This document shows, one piece after another, positions 23,040 to 34,715 of a stretch of DNA of 64,000 bases. Position 1 is the stretch's first letter, and each line of letters begins with the position of its first letter. The notes under the pieces were generated by a model. The model ran no database searches. It saw nothing but the letters and a program-made list of their open reading frames with translations, and had not been told where the DNA came from. This stretch comes from Hygrophila difformis (lineage: Eukaryota; Streptophyta; Magnoliopsida; Lamiales; Acanthaceae): positions 15,674,428 through 15,738,427 of the forward strand of contig JAOANR010000004.1 of NCBI GenBank assembly GCA_030278955.1. The letters are read 5' to 3'. A program made the translations under genes and the position numbers.

Positions 23040-24704
23040 TTAAGTAGGAATGTTGATTTGAGCAGCTGTACTCCTTGATTCTTCACCAATATATCCTCCA
23101 CTTACAAAACTTCTTTTGAAGGATTTGGGCTTGTTTTGCTTGCCTTTCTTCTTATATCCAATACCTGTAAAATCACCAGGTTGTTTGCACATTGAAAGAA
23201 CATAATTTAGTTTACCTTTACCCTTTTCCATTTTTTCCAGATCAGCATATTTGGACTTGAGTTTGTCACGTTCAATTCCAAGGATTCTGTTCTCTTCTAA
23301 GAGTTTAATGCAATTTGCTTCAGATTCTGACAGCTTGTTGCTAAGTAGTTTTGATTCCTCAAGAACTTTGTTGATCTCAACTTCGAGTTTGTCATGTGCA
23401 ATCCCAATGTCAGTCAGTTGTGCTAACAACTTTTTATTTTCAGAACAGGCAATATCATATTCTTCTTTCAACTCATCATAAGCATCAACTAGCTTTGAAT
23501 ATATCTCTTTTATATCACCTGAAACAAATGAATCATCATCATCAGTAGAATAATCTGATGAACTAGAATTACCTTTTGAGGGACTGCTATCTCTAAGCAT
23601 GAAAGCTACAACTTCGTCTGAATCACTTTGTTGTTCCTCAGAATTTTCAACTTCTGAATCACCATCACTCAAAGTGACTTGAAAAATCTTTCCATCCTTC
23701 CTTTTTACAGTATGACACTCTGCCTTAACATGACCTTTTCCTTCACATTCATAGAAGATTATGGAAGAGAATTTGTCAAATTTCTCAGGCTCTCTTAGTT
23801 TTCGAAGCTTTGAACTTTTTCCATCCCTTTTTGTAAAGCTCTTTTTCTGGCGCTTGCTTGACGTTGAAACATTACTCGAACTACCACTATGAGATTTCCC
23901 TTTCTGAAACTCACTTCTATTCTTTTCTTGAAGAATCCTTGCAACCTTCTTTGATAACAAGGACATCTCTTTTTCAAGATCATCATCAGATCGCTCTTCC
24001 AATTCAGCCTTGAATGCAATGTTCTTCGACTTATTCTTGTCTTTTGGATTTAGATGATTTAACTCATAATTTTGAAGATTTCCAACAAGAACTTCAAGTG
24101 ACATGGTGTTGATCTTTTCACTTTCTTCAAGAACAGATACCTTTCCAGAGTATTTTGAAGAAACTGTTCTCAGCATCTTTCTAACCAGTTTCTGTTCATC
24201 AAACTCCATGCCAAGCTCAATACATTGATTTACCACTTCCTGGAATCTTCCAAAGTAGGTTGAAATATCTTCATCTTTTGCCATTTCTAACCTATCATAG
24301 AGGGACTCAACTCGATGCAAACGTGTTGTTTTTACATCCGCAGAACCTTCAAATCTAACCTCCAAGAATCTTCATGCTTCATAGGCCATTTTGCAGTTTT
24401 TAATCATTCTATGTTGCGATTCTTCCATAGCTCCACAAATGGCGTTCATTGCTGATGCATTTCCTTATTTTGCAGCCTTCTCAGCAATAGAATATTCGGC
24501 TTTTGTTGCAGGACAAACAGTAGGTGGAGCAGTGCTTCCTTCAGCGGGTTGAACTGTTCCAGTGGGTGGTTCCCACTTCTCTTCAACAACTTCCCAAACC
24601 TCATCACTGAGTGCTTGAAGATAATACTGCATTCTTGACTTCCAATAGCTGTAGTTTGTTCCATCAAAGACCGGAGGGCGCAGATGTGCGACTTCACGAC
24701 TCAT
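23040..24704 (-). pseudogene. Gag of the SIRE-like element
   Basis: The ATG at 24704 lies just inside the primer-binding site. The first 79 codons (FDGTNYSYWKSRMQYYLQAL) are the Copia Gag N-terminus. In-frame stops follow at 24465 and near 24365; the second has the look of a Trp-to-stop change in a conserved MAYEAWxFLE stretch. The 441-codon remainder has the UBN2 capsid fold region, a Lys/Ser-rich linker and a zinc knuckle in which the first Cys is replaced (FYECEGKGHVKAEC). After that comes an acidic segment and a long coiled-coil (about residues 285-385 of this part). The long C-terminal coiled coil is typical of Sirevirus Gag. Confidence 0.88.
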
Positions 24705-24741
24705 GGTGAATCTGCCTCAATTAAACCTGTTAGAGGGACGG

Positions 24742-24754
24742 CTCTGATACCAAT
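24742..24754 (-). promoter_or_regulatory. Primer-binding site (initiator Met tRNA)
   Basis: On the minus strand ATTGGTATCAGAG(CC) follows directly after the 5' LTR. TGGTATCAGAGC is complementary to the 3' end of plant initiator tRNA-Met. Confidence 0.92.
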
Positions 24755-25405
24755 TCTTGATCCCAATTCTTGAGTCGGTAGTTAATTAGTAAAATGAACA
24801 ACATGCAAACACAGCAGAACGTAAAGAAATGCAGAAAAGTAAATATGAACACGGTGATTTGTTGACCTGGTTCGGACCTCCTCTCCTACGTCCGGGGGAT
24901 ACCAATCCAGGCGACGATCACTCAACAAGTTCAAATAAAATACAAAACGCTAACTCTAATCTACCAATTCGATCTAGGTGTTGAAACTCCCCCTCAACAT
25001 CTAATCTCACTGTGAATGAAAAGAATCAAGTCTGATCTTCTCGGCTCCTTGTTGACGTTCCTGAATTCCTCCAAACTATCTCAAGAAAGACTCATTTCTT
25101 GAGTTACAACACGAAAAGATAGAATACAATGAATTACACTAAAGTCATAAATAAAATAAAATCCTTCAGAACTCTAATGACTTGAAAAACAAAAATCACT
25201 CGCAAGATTTGATCTAATCAGAATGAAGTGTTACCATACTGCCTAAAGACTAAAAACTTTATATATAACTAAGAAATCCAACAGTCTTTGAAAGTTCCCG
25301 GCAGTAAAGGGTCATGACATGATTGTCTCAAACTGTCATGCTGTTGTTGTTGTGTCATGCTGACAACTTCAGAACTCTGCATGAAAAGTTAGACGTATAC
25401 CAACA
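24755..25405 (-). repeat. 5' LTR of the SIRE-like element
   Basis: 651 bp, about 95.5% identical to 16875-17524 by eye. Same unusual GA 3' terminus. Confidence 0.92.
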
Positions 25406-25410
25406 ATTAC

Positions 25411-26151
25411 TATCATTGCCACTATCACAGCTTGGATTTTTCTTAAGCAACCAACAATTTCTAATGAAATGAAGCCCCCCCCCCCCCCCCCCCCCCCACA
25501 ATTATAGCTCTGTTATCACCTATTCCACTAGATTTAGACCTTTGGTGGGATCTAAACTCACTACTAGGTGAAGTGTCACTATGTCCTGTTTTACTTTTAC
25601 TCTTAGGATTGAATCTTTTAAAGATCTTCCTCTAGTGTTTAAAACATTGTCAGGATTATATTAAGGTGATTTATTCTGCCTTAAAATCAAGTTCTTTACT
25701 TTTTAGGTTCCTAATCACAATGTCAACAGTAAACTCATCCCTACTATATTTAATCCCAGATTTAACATCAAAATACGAATCAGGGATTGCATTTAAAAGC
25801 ACAATGGAACATAATTATCTATGTGTTCATCTCATGTGGATTTTATATCCTGAACCAATTTATTACATTCATCTAGGCTTTCATCTATATCATTAGATAT
25901 ATTAAGCTTAAATCTAAAGAACTTCTCCAACAAAGACATCCTAGATGGCAAAGAGGATTATGTATAAAGACCATTTAGCCTATCCCAAAGTTCCTTAATA
26001 GTTTTACAATCACTAACTTTTCTAAGCACACTATAGACAAGTATAAAAAAATAGTGGACATAGCTAACTCATTAATTTCAATCTGTTTGCTAGCATTTTC
26101 AGTTTCAATATATGATTCATATATAGCTCTCCAAACTTTCTGTTGAACAAG
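25411..26151 (-). pseudogene. Gag remnant (main part) of the old Copia element
   Basis: On the minus strand the pieces are VWRAIYESYIETE, a frame-shifted block ending KTIKELWDRLNGLY, then SLLEKFFRFKLNISNDIDES and LLNAIPDSYFDVKSG. These match the UBN2-type capsid of Copia Gag. The zinc knuckle follows near 25490 (YNCG...FHFIRNCWLLKKN) with a long G run inserted between its second Cys and its His. Stops and frameshifts are scattered. The first part of this gag is on the far side of the Tekay insertion at 37.3 kb, and its continuation is at 16869. Confidence 0.8.
25475..25497. repeat. 23-nt C homopolymer
   Basis: An uninterrupted run of 23 C on the plus strand, inside the zinc-knuckle codons of the old Gag. 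Length is likely to be unreliable in sequencing. Confidence 0.85.
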
Positions 26152-26156
26152 AATAC

Positions 26157-28755
26157 TGTAACACCCCGGTTTTTAGTCACCCAGGTCGGGGTGTCACCGC
26201 CACATCTCCCTAGTAAGACACGGTTTCTCCGAGCTTACTAAAGAGATGCAAGGCTAGGTATTGCAGTATTTAAAACATTTAAAGCATTCAAAATAGCCCA
26301 TACAATATAATTCGAAAATAATAATAGCATAGCGCAGCGGAAATATTTAGTTTAGTACAGTATCGCAGCGGAAATTATAAAAAGGGCCGACATGGCCAAA
26401 ACACGGGTTAAACAGGCCCGTTCATAATATAGTCTAAGTACGAAATTTAAAAGCAAAATAACAATCCCCAAAATCCCATGCATGATTCGTGCTCATACAG
26501 GCTCATTCCACATATTCTGTAAAGAAAGGAATAAAAATGGTTTTGGTCAGCAAAATTGCTGAGTAAGTTAACACATGCATGATTGTAGGGTTTAAAAGCC
26601 ATAAGTTTAATAATTTAACAAAAGCATGATAATAACATAATATTTAGTTTCATCTAATCCATATCCAATAGCATAATTTATCTCAGGCTCTATTTAATAA
26701 CACATACCACATGGTTCAAAATAATAGCCATAATTTAAATAAAGCATTTAAATAATTTAATTTGACAACAATATCATTTAATCTAGTTTAATTTAATTTA
26801 GAATCCCCATTACATTCCCGATTTGGTATTTCAAAGTTTCACGATAAAAATCGCGATGTCAACAAGTTTAGCCGGTAGCCCGGCGGCCGCAGCCGTATCA
26901 GCCATACCCAGTACCACTCCGGAGCCTCGGGAAACCCATACGGATATTCACGAGAGTGTAGGCTCTATATTTCGCCGTTTTGGCAATATCACATTTCAAG
27001 TATAGCGCGCGGGGTCACCATCGTCCATTACGGCACGAAGTAAATCGTTAGGGGGCACCCTGCAGAGCACTCACCCCTAATTTTAATTTATCAAGTTTGT
27101 AAGGGGATTTAATTTTTAAAATCTGCCTTCCATTGTAATTATTTAGAAATAATATCTCAATTCGTTTCAACCCTAAAGGTTAATTCCATGTTTCAACAAG
27201 ATTTCAAAATTTCGTTTCGGTAAATCACAGTTTACTCCAAAATTCGTCTAAAATCAGATTTAATTCCAAAAATTCCAAAATTTCATATCTGACTCGGAAA
27301 CATCAAGATCTACAACTTTCGTGTTTTAACTTTTTCAATCCGGGATACCTAAGTAGGTCAAAATCGCCAATTTTCGCATAAGAAGAAATCTGTCCGAGTT
27401 TAACATGTCACAGTTTAAAGATTTCAAATTCTAACATATCAATTCAACTCCAAATTTAATGAAACTTGACAGGGATCATCTTAAAACATTTGTCTACAAC
27501 TTTCATGTTCGGCCAAAGATCTAAAACAGCCTAGATCCTATGTCAAAAACGTGATCAAGATCATTCCTAAGTTCTGTCCAAGATTTCAAGGTCTAGAATC
27601 AAACAGTTCGGTTTCGACGGGTTTTCACATATCAAATCAACTCCAGAAATTCTCAAATTTTTACAGTAGCTAGGTCTAAGTCTTAGGAACGTTTTTCGTG
27701 TTTTAAGTTTTTCCGTTTGAGTTTGTTTTAAGGGTCGGAAAAATTCACCAAATCTATTGTGTCGGTAGAAAAACAAAAGTGGACAGATTTATGGTTCTTG
27801 TTGAATCTTTTAGGTTTCGAATGTTTTAGAATCTCCCAAAACCATGTAAGGTTAACTTACAGTGTCTATGAACGTCGAGAATGTCTAGTTCGGAGGCGTG
27901 GCTTCCAGATCACCGTTTCTCCTCTCCGTTCGTCGGGTTCTACGATCTAGATTCGATACGGGGTGTAGAAAGAAAAGAATCGAAGTTAGAATCCGTTCTC
28001 GGATTGAAACGTGAAAAGATTTATTGGACTAGAGCTTACCACAACGTTTGGAGACCTTGGATTTTCGTCCAAGCTGCTGCCTCCGTTTGGTGCTTTCCGT
28101 CGACTCCGAATTTAGGGTTTCGAACGTATAGAAGAGTGTAGGGTTTTGTAAACTTGTTTGGGGCTCCCAAGGGGCTTATTTATAGAATTCTAAGTCCCTA
28201 GGGCATCCACAACCGATCTAAAAGTCTGGAGTCGAGAGATGTTCAACCGAAAGTCGAAAAATCCGCGTTCGGGCGAGAGATTCACGCAACAAACGAATCT
28301 GTGGGGTGGCGCGGTCGTGGCGCGCTGAAGCCACTTCACCGCGCGGCCACCGCGCCGACTTCGCCTGGACTTCGGTCCGGGCGGGTCGTGCGATCCGTCG
28401 TGCTTTTCCGTCTCTCTTTCGGGTTTCTATCCCTCTATGCTCCCGAATTCCGATTTCCGGGGTATATTCGGGTTCATACTTTCTCTCTAATTTTATTCTC
28501 AGTCTAATTGGATGTTTTGGACTCGAATACTCCAGTTCATTGGTGTCGGGTTTTGGTGTACCATTTACCCATCCTTTTGTTTAATTAAATTCCTTTAATC
28601 CCTTTTTAAGTAAAAATCTCATTTCTCATTTTCTTATCTTTATTTATTTCTTTTATTTGCTGGTTTTGTTTATTTATTTATAGTATTTATTTTATTTATT
28701 ATTTATTTATTTAATTACTGTTTTATTTTATGTTGGAAAATTCTCGGGTATTACA
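26157..28755 (-). repeat. 3' LTR of the young chromovirus
   Basis: 2599 bp, TGTAACACCCC...GGGTATTACA on the plus strand (TGTAATACCC...GGGGTGTTACA on the coding strand). Contains several copies of a ctacaacttt(c) motif. Confidence 0.95.
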
Positions 28756-28800
28756 GTCTACCCTCCTTAAGAATCAACTTCGTCCTCGAAGTTGTGTTTC
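28756..28800 (-). promoter_or_regulatory. Polypurine tract of the young chromovirus
   Basis: On the minus strand a gacgaagttgattcttaagg segment leads into gagggtagac directly before the LTR's TGTAATACCC. The same arrangement recurs at 59050-59084. Confidence 0.88.
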
Positions 28801-28984
28801 GGCTTTTCTCGTCTCGTGCTAAGGTTTTGTGTTTGTTTTATTATGTTGTGACTGAACTTAGAATTAAAACTTCTAAGCTGCCTACGTACCCGGTAAAGGG
28901 ATCAAGCCATAACGTAGTTCAAAAGTTTACAAAATTGCACGAAAAATTAGGGGGTATGACATCCTCTCCCCCTTAAGATTGCAG

Positions 28985-31900
28985 TTATGTCCCCATAACT
29001 GTGTCGGTATCGGTTTGGAACAATGTCGGGTATCGTTCCCTCATATCGGATTCTACTTCCCAAGTTGCCGTCTCACTTTCGTGGTTTGACCAAAGAACCT
29101 TGATCATTTTGATGGTTTTGTTCCTCGTTACTCGTTCCTTAGTATCGAGAATACACACTGGGACTTCTTCGTAAGTCAAATCTTCGTCCAGCTCAATTAT
29201 CTCCGGTTGAAGTACATGTGTCGGGTCCGGCACATACTTCTTTAGTTGCGAGACATGGAAGACATTATGAACTCGATCTAAGTGTGGCGGTAAAGCCAAT
29301 CGGTAGGCTAGAGTTCCGACTCGTTCTAGAATTTCGTAAGGTCCTATGTATCGAGGACTTAACTTCCCTCGTTTGCCAAAGCGCATCACCCCCTTCATGG
29401 GTGATATCTTTAGCATGACCCTATCTCCCACTTGAAATTCTAGGTCTCGTCGTCTCACGTCGGCATAACTCTTTTGACGGTCTTGAGCGGCTTTCATCTT
29501 CCCTTGGATCACTTTGATTTGTTGAGCCATGTCTTCGATAAGTTGTGGTCCCACTACCACGGACTTATCGTTTTCTTCCCAGCTCAAAGGGCTTCGGCAC
29601 TTTCGTCCATACAATGCCTCGAAAGGTGCCATGCCGATACTCGCATGGTAACTATTATTATAGGAAAACTCAATCAAGGGTAAATGAGATTCCCAATTTC
29701 CTTTGAACTCCAACACGCATGCTCTCAGCATGTCTTCTAGTGTTTGGATTGTCCTTTCGGTTTGTCCATCCGTCATCGGGTGGAATGCGGTGCTCATTTT
29801 GATTTGAGTACCGAGAGCTTTTTGTAACTCCATCCAGAAATGAGAGACAAATCTACTGTCTCTATCGGAAATGATATCATGTGGTACTCCATGTCGTCGT
29901 ACCAAATTATCAATGTAGGCTCGGGCCAATTGGTCCATAGTCCACGTGTCTTTCATTGGGATAAATATGGCTGTCTTCGTTAGCCTATCCACAATCACCC
30001 AAATCTTATTCATGCCTTTAGGTGATCGGGGTAATCCCGAGACAAAGTCCATTGAGATGCTATCCCACTTCCAACTTGGAATCTCTAGTGGTTGCATCAA
30101 TCCTAAGGGTTTATGTCGCACTGCCTTAACCTTTTGGCAGGTAAGACATCTTGCCACGAAGTTTGCCACTTCCTTCTTCATTCCCGGCCACCAATAGATC
30201 TTCTTCAGATCTTTGTATAGCTTGTCACCTCCGGGATGTACGGAATATGGCGTGTTGTGCCCTTCCTCCATCAACCTTTGCTTCAACTCGGCACATTTAA
30301 GAGGCACACACCATCTACCTTTAAAACGGATGCTTCCATCCTCGTGGACAGCAAATCCTATTGCCTTTCCTTCGGCAATATACCCTTTTATCTTCGCGAG
30401 TTTCGGGTCGCCCGGTTGAGCGAGTCGAATCTCGTCTAATATTGGAGTTTCTACGACCATGGCATTGACCGTTTCTCTCACTGTGCCAGGATGCACAAGT
30501 TCTAGCTCCAATCTTGCCAAATCCATGTACAATGCCGGCGGAATTACCAACGAGTTTGTCACGTGTTGGGTTTTCCGACTTAGGGCATCGGCTACCACAT
30601 TCGCCTTCCCCTCGTGGTACGCTATCTCTAAATCGTAGTCTTTAATGAGTTCCAACCACCTTCGCTGTCTCAAATTCAACTCCTTCTGAGTGAATATATA
30701 CTTTAAGCTTTTGTGGTCGGTGAACATTCGACACTTCCGCCCATAAAGATAATGTCTCCATATCTTTAGAGCGAAGACGACCGCTGCCAACTCCAGGTCA
30801 TGTGTCGGATAATTTTCCTCGTGAGGTTTTAGTTGGCGTGATGCATAGGCTACGACTCTCGAGTCTTGCATCAAGACACAACCTAAACCTTCCTTCGAAG
30901 CATCGCTATATACTTCGAAGTCACCATTTTCTGATGGTAGTGTTAATACGGGTGTGGTTGTGAGTCGTTTCTTCAGCTCTTGAAACGCAATCTCACACGC
31001 TTCGGTCCACTCGTATTTTGCTCCTTTCTTAAGTAGCTGGGTCAAAGGACGTGCAATCCTTGAAAAGTCCTTCACGAATCGTCTATAATATCCGGCTAAT
31101 CCAAGGAAACTCCTTATTTCCGTTGGACTTTTCGGAGTTGCCCATTCAGTTACGGCAGAAACTTTTGCCGGATCCACTGATACTCCATCAGCGGATACTA
31201 TGTGTCCGAGAAATGCCACTTCTTTCAGCCAGAAGTCACATTTCGACAGCTTGCCGTATAGCTGATTTCTTCGCAAGATTTCCAACACTTGATGTAAGTG
31301 TTTCGCATGCTCCTCCTCGCTCTTCGAGTAGATCAGGATGTCGTCAATGAACACTACGACACACTGGTCTAACAATTCTCGGAACACGTTGTTCATGAGA
31401 TTCATGAACATGGCCGGAGCATTCGTTAACCCGAAGGATAACACTGTGAACTCGTAATGGCCATATCGTGTTCGAAACGCCGTCTTTGGAATGTCCTTCT
31501 CGGCAATCCTCAATTGATGATACCCAGATCGCAAATCGATCTTCGAGAATACTGAAGCTCCCTTCAGTTGATCAAACAGATCCTCTATTCTCGGTAGGGG
31601 GTATTTATTCTTAATGGTCACTTGGTTTAGTCCTCGGTAATCTATGCAAAGACGTAGTCCTCCGTCTTTCTTCTTGACAAACAAAACCGGTGCTCCCCAA
31701 GGGGACGTACTCGGTCTTATGTAACCTTTTCCCAATAGCTCCTCGAGTTGTTCCTTTAACTCCTTCATTTCCAGTGGTGCCATCCGGTACGGAGCTTTCG
31801 AGACAGGCTCTGTCCCCGGAATGAGATCTATGGTGAATTCAAGATCTCTCTCAGGTGGCATGCCCGGAACGTCTTCAGGGAACACGTCCGGGTATTCTCT

Positions 31901-32107
31901 TACCACTGGTATGCTATCAACCTTGTTCTCTTCCGCCTCAAGGTTGTGCACATAGCACGCATATAGTTCATACCCCTTACGCATCAAGTTACTTAGTTTA
32001 AGTGCACTAACGATTTTGTTACTTTTCTTAGGGGGCTGAGAGTAAAAGATAACTCTCCTTCCCCTACTTTTTGACAAGGTGATCTTTTGCTTTTGGCATT
32101 CGATCAC
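28985..32107 (-). CDS. Pol polyprotein: reverse transcriptase, RNase H, integrase, chromodomain
   Basis: 1040 codons without a stop; the first codon used is GTG at 32107, because this frame is normally a continuation of gag-protease. The reverse transcriptase spans about residues 115-300 with the catalytic [10 protein letters not shown] (Asp255 and Asp256). RNase H is at about 396-515 ([30 protein letters not shown]). Integrase has the zinc site His617/His624 and Cys654-x2-Cys657, and the catalytic triad Asp687, Asp748 and Glu784. A GPY-type module follows ([12 protein letters not shown]), then a C-terminal chromodomain at about 978-1030 ([14 protein letters not shown]). All catalytic residues are present, so the enzyme set is plausibly active if the frame break is bypassed. 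Confidence 0.95.
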   Translation of the reverse strand: MIECQKQKITLSKSRGRRVIFYSQPPKKSNKIVSALKLSNLMRKGYELYACYVHNLEAEENKVDSIPVVREYPDVFPEDVPGMPPERDLEFTIDLIPGTEPVSKAPYRMAPLEMKELKEQLEELLGKGYIRPSTSPWGAPVLFVKKKDGGLRLCIDYRGLNQVTIKNKYPLPRIEDLFDQLKGASVFSKIDLRSGYHQLRIAEKDIPKTAFRTRYGHYEFTVLSFGLTNAPAMFMNLMNNVFRELLDQCVVVFIDDILIYSKSEEEHAKHLHQVLEILRRNQLYGKLSKCDFWLKEVAFLGHIVSADGVSVDPAKVSAVTEWATPKSPTEIRSFLGLAGYYRRFVKDFSRIARPLTQLLKKGAKYEWTEACEIAFQELKKRLTTTPVLTLPSENGDFEVYSDASKEGLGCVLMQDSRVVAYASRQLKPHEENYPTHDLELAAVVFALKIWRHYLYGRKCRMFTDHKSLKYIFTQKELNLRQRRWLELIKDYDLEIAYHEGKANVVADALSRKTQHVTNSLVIPPALYMDLARLELELVHPGTVRETVNAMVVETPILDEIRLAQPGDPKLAKIKGYIAEGKAIGFAVHEDGSIRFKGRWCVPLKCAELKQRLMEEGHNTPYSVHPGGDKLYKDLKKIYWWPGMKKEVANFVARCLTCQKVKAVRHKPLGLMQPLEIPSWKWDSISMDFVSGLPRSPKGMNKIWVIVDRLTKTAIFIPMKDTWTMDQLARAYIDNLVRRHGVPHDIISDRDSRFVSHFWMELQKALGTQIKMSTAFHPMTDGQTERTIQTLEDMLRACVLEFKGNWESHLPLIEFSYNNSYHASIGMAPFEALYGRKCRSPLSWEENDKSVVVGPQLIEDMAQQIKVIQGKMKAAQDRQKSYADVRRRDLEFQVGDRVMLKISPMKGVMRFGKRGKLSPRYIGPYEILERVGTLAYRLALPPHLDRVHNVFHVSQLKKYVPDPTHVLQPEIIELDEDLTYEEVPVCILDTKERVTRNKTIKMIKVLWSNHESETATWEVESDMRERYPTLFQTDTDTVMGT

Positions 32108-33708
32108 CGCTTATACTGGGATAGCCAATCCATCCCCAGTATGGTGTCAAAGTCTCTTAAGTTAAATTCTACCAAGTTTGCGAAGAATTCTACGTTCTTT
32201 ATCACTATAGGAATTCCGTTATATCGTTTAGAGCAAGACACTACTTCTCCAGAAGGCAATTGAATTCCGAAGCTAATTCTCTCGCACTTAGGTAGATTTA
32301 ACTCAGGCACTACCCTTGATGCAATAATTGAGCAACTAGCTCCGGAATCAAATAAAATTCTAAGGGGTGTATTCAAAACGTGAAATGTACCTGCCATCAC
32401 TTCTCCTTGCGCAGGCACGTCCGCTTGGTTCACCACGTTCAGCCTCCCCATAGGGCGTCCCTGATTGCCCTGTTGATTCGCATTCGGCTGCTGATTTTGT
32501 TGCTGGTTTTGATTCTGTGGGGGCGGAGGTCGTTGGTTCTGGTTCTGGTTTTGCGGCCTATTTTGAGGGGGTCTGTACCCTTGGTTATTGCCGTTTCGCC
32601 CGTTTTGGTTTTGAGGCTGTTCTTGCCCCGCGACCAAATCGTCCCTCTTCGTTATGTTCTCGAGCCTAGTTCGACATTCCCGTCGAACGTGACCCATTCG
32701 ACCGCATCGGTAACAAGCGCCTTGTTGCGGGCATCCCCTTGCCAGATGTGGTCGTCCACATCGCGGGCAAGGCGGTACCGGATCTTCTTGATTGAACCTC
32801 CTTCCCGTGTTGTTTTGTTGGGGCCTATTCGACCCTCTGCGCTGCTCGTTCCTTCCAGTGTTGTTCTCGTTTCTTGAGTCTCGGCTTCTCTTGTCCTGAG
32901 GACCCCTGCTGGACTCCCCACTCACCCTTCTTTTCAGCTGCTGCACGCGTGCTACCGCTACAGCGCGATCGTATACGGCTTGCAAATCGGGGTAGTGTAC
33001 CCCCGCGATCACTTCGCGCACAGACAGGTTCAGTCCCATCTCGAACTTCTGTGCCTTCTCCGCATCAGTAGGCACTAGCCTTGGTGCGAACCTCACCAGC
33101 TCCTTGAAGCGGGTGTAGTATTCCTGCACCGTTTGGCTTCCTTGCTTCAACGACAGGAATTCTTCGTACATGGCAGCTTTGGTACTCAAGGGATAGAATC
33201 GATCCCTGAGTAGTTCCATCATCTCCATCCACGAGTAAGGCTCGTCATCTTCAGTTAGTTTGGCTTGCGTTGCTTGCCACCAGTCATCAGCTTCGCCTCC
33301 CAAGTAGTATGAAGCGACATGTACCCTCTCTCCTTCCGGACATTTGACCGCTCCCAGCAGCTTGTCAAAAGTCCGGATCCATTCCTCCAGTTTAGCTGGA
33401 TCCTCCTCACCAGCATAGTGGGGCGGCTGGTAGGGATTCACCATCGCTAGGTAGTTAGGGCGAGCTTGGGGCGGAGGTACCGCCGCAGCTTGACCCTGGT
33501 TGACTTGCGCGTTCCCGAGCGCAATCAACACTTTCTCTATCGTCCTAAGACGATCGCCCACATTGTTCGGTACGGGGGCGTCCCGCGCACCTTGGGGTTG
33601 TTCCATCTCAGGTTGAATCGGTTCAGTGACGTTTGGTAGTGTCTCAGTAGGAGTTTCAGTGGTGGTTTGGGGAGCGGTTTGAGTCCTTCCTCTTCCTCTG
33701 GGTGCCAT
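32104..33708 (-). CDS. Gag and protease of the young chromovirus
   Basis: I choose the ATG at 33708 (MAPRGRGR), which matches the start of the related gag at 63038 (MAPKGKSR); an in-frame ATG at 33750 has no such support. The frame gives about 534 residues. In order there is a Gln/Pro-rich head, then the retrotransposon Gag capsid domain ([54 protein letters not shown]). Two zinc knuckles follow, a short-spaced [13 protein letters not shown] and a canonical [14 protein letters not shown], separated by a Gln/Asn-rich linker from the aspartic protease ([12 protein letters not shown]). It ends with TGA at 32106-32104, three bases into the pol frame. Confidence 0.93.
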   Translation of the reverse strand: MAPRGRGRTQTAPQTTTETPTETLPNVTEPIQPEMEQPQGARDAPVPNNVGDRLRTIEKVLIALGNAQVNQGQAAAVPPPQARPNYLAMVNPYQPPHYAGEEDPAKLEEWIRTFDKLLGAVKCPEGERVHVASYYLGGEADDWWQATQAKLTEDDEPYSWMEMMELLRDRFYPLSTKAAMYEEFLSLKQGSQTVQEYYTRFKELVRFAPRLVPTDAEKAQKFEMGLNLSVREVIAGVHYPDLQAVYDRAVAVARVQQLKRRVSGESSRGPQDKRSRDSRNENNTGRNEQRRGSNRPQQNNTGRRFNQEDPVPPCPRCGRPHLARGCPQQGACYRCGRMGHVRRECRTRLENITKRDDLVAGQEQPQNQNGRNGNNQGYRPPQNRPQNQNQNQRPPPPQNQNQQQNQQPNANQQGNQGRPMGRLNVVNQADVPAQGEVMAGTFHVLNTPLRILFDSGASCSIIASRVVPELNLPKCERISFGIQLPSGEVVSCSKRYNGIPIVIKNVEFFANLVEFNLRDFDTILGMDWLSQYKR

Positions 33709-33971
33709 TCTGGTACAAATAGGATAATTTAGGACTGATGAATTTAGCATATAGTCTAAGCAATTTCTATGAATGTATATGTGCGTAGTAATTTAGCACG
33801 TGGTGCTTTGTTCGGATTAAGAAGCATCGTATGCTTCGGGTTTTATTTTATTTTGTCTTGTTTTGTTTTGATTTAAAAAAAAATAAATCGGGCATTTTAT
33901 TTCCTCAAAAGAAATTTTAGTACAAAAGTAGAAATATTTTTCTAGCAAAACAATGTCTAACAATAGAATCT

Positions 33972-34307
33972 CTAGTGCCTCATGACGTCTCCCGGTGGGG
34001 TAGCAGGATCTTCCTCCGGATCTTCCTCCTCCGAACTCGGCGGTAGTAGGTCGTCAAAGATAGTGTTTAAATCTTGCCCGTGGGCATCGATGTATTCCTT
34101 TAGTATTAAGTTTTGTGTAGTGAGGGTTTGAACTTGGCGCTCGAGTTGGTTTATGCGGTGATGATCCGCCTCTCTCAAGTTGCCCATGTGATGTAAATTG
34201 GCCTCCAATTGAGCCATACGGTACTTCATTTGCTCTAGGGTTTGGTGGGAATCGAGATGAATGCTCATCATCCTGACCATCAACTGCATCATGTCTTGAC
34301 TAGCCAT
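33972..34307 (-). CDS. Small coiled-coil ORF upstream of gag
   Basis: From the ATG at 34307 (MASQDMMQL) the frame gives about 111 residues. It has a Met-rich amphipathic start, then heptad-like hydrophobic spacing with Leu, Met and Ile (MAQLEANLHHMGNL, INQLERQVQTL), suggesting a coiled coil. It ends in a strongly acidic Glu/Pro tail. It lies on the coding strand, in the leader between the primer-binding site and gag. I do not recognise a family. The related element at 62.5-63.0 kb has no such ORF in the same place. It could be a real accessory protein or a chance frame in a young sequence. Confidence 0.5.
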   Translation of the reverse strand: MASQDMMQLMVRMMSIHLDSHQTLEQMKYRMAQLEANLHHMGNLREADHHRINQLERQVQTLTTQNLILKEYIDAHGQDLNTIFDDLLPPSSEEEDPEEDPATPPGDVMRH

Positions 34308-34340
34308 CTGGCGCAAGCAAGAGATCTAGGTTAATATTCG

Positions 34341-34495
34341 CCAAGATTCTAAGTTCAATTCGCCAAGATTCTAGGTTCGAGTTTCCAAGATTCTAAGTTC
34401 AAGTTTCGCCAAGATGCTAAGTTCAAGTTTCGCCAAGATTCTAAGTTCAAGTTTCGCCAAGATTCTAAGTTCAAGTCTCCAAGATGCTAAGTTCA
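34341..34495 (-). repeat. 22-24-bp tandem repeats in the chromovirus leader
   Basis: Seven copies of ccaagattctaagttcaagt-type units, 22-24 bases each, between the primer-binding site and the small ORF. Confidence 0.88.
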
Positions 34496-34700
34496 TAGCA
34501 GAGATGCGACATGCATATGCAAATGATAATTCCCCCCAATAATAATTTAATACACCATATATTTTTCCATGGGTTTTAAAATAAAGAATAAAAATTCTTC
34601 CATGGAAATAATACTTTAAAATTTAAAATAATAGTCAAAATATTAATAGTAGTTTAAAAATAATAATGGTTTAAAAAAATAATAGTTTAAAAATAGCCGG

Positions 34701-34715
34701 GCTCTGATACCAACT
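34701..34715 (-). promoter_or_regulatory. Primer-binding site (initiator Met tRNA)
   Basis: On the minus strand AAGTTGGTATCAGAGC directly follows the 5' LTR; TGGTATCAGAGC is complementary to the end of initiator tRNA-Met. Confidence 0.92.

Larger units (their letters stand above)
16870..25410 (-). mobile_element. SIRE-like Copia LTR retrotransposon, complete but degenerate
   Basis: LTRs 16875-17524 and 24755-25405 bracket a gag, a pol in Copia order (protease, integrase, reverse transcriptase, RNase H) and a further 3' ORF, all on the minus strand. The 5-bp duplication ATTAC is immediately adjacent on both sides (16870-16874 and 25406-25410). By eye the two LTRs differ at about 29 of 650 positions plus one indel, about 95.5% identity. 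A long coiled-coil Gag and an extra ORF after pol fit the SIRE/Maximus lineage. Several stops and frameshifts make it non-autonomous. Confidence 0.92.

Noticed and set aside
28301..28584. Overlapping frames of 68 and 92 codons, repeated at 36860-37143
   Set aside because: They lie in the two LTRs of the chromovirus and are identical because the LTRs are; no domain.
29218..33071. Plus-strand frames across 29.2-33.1 kb
   Set aside because: They are shadows of the intact gag and pol reading on the minus strand.
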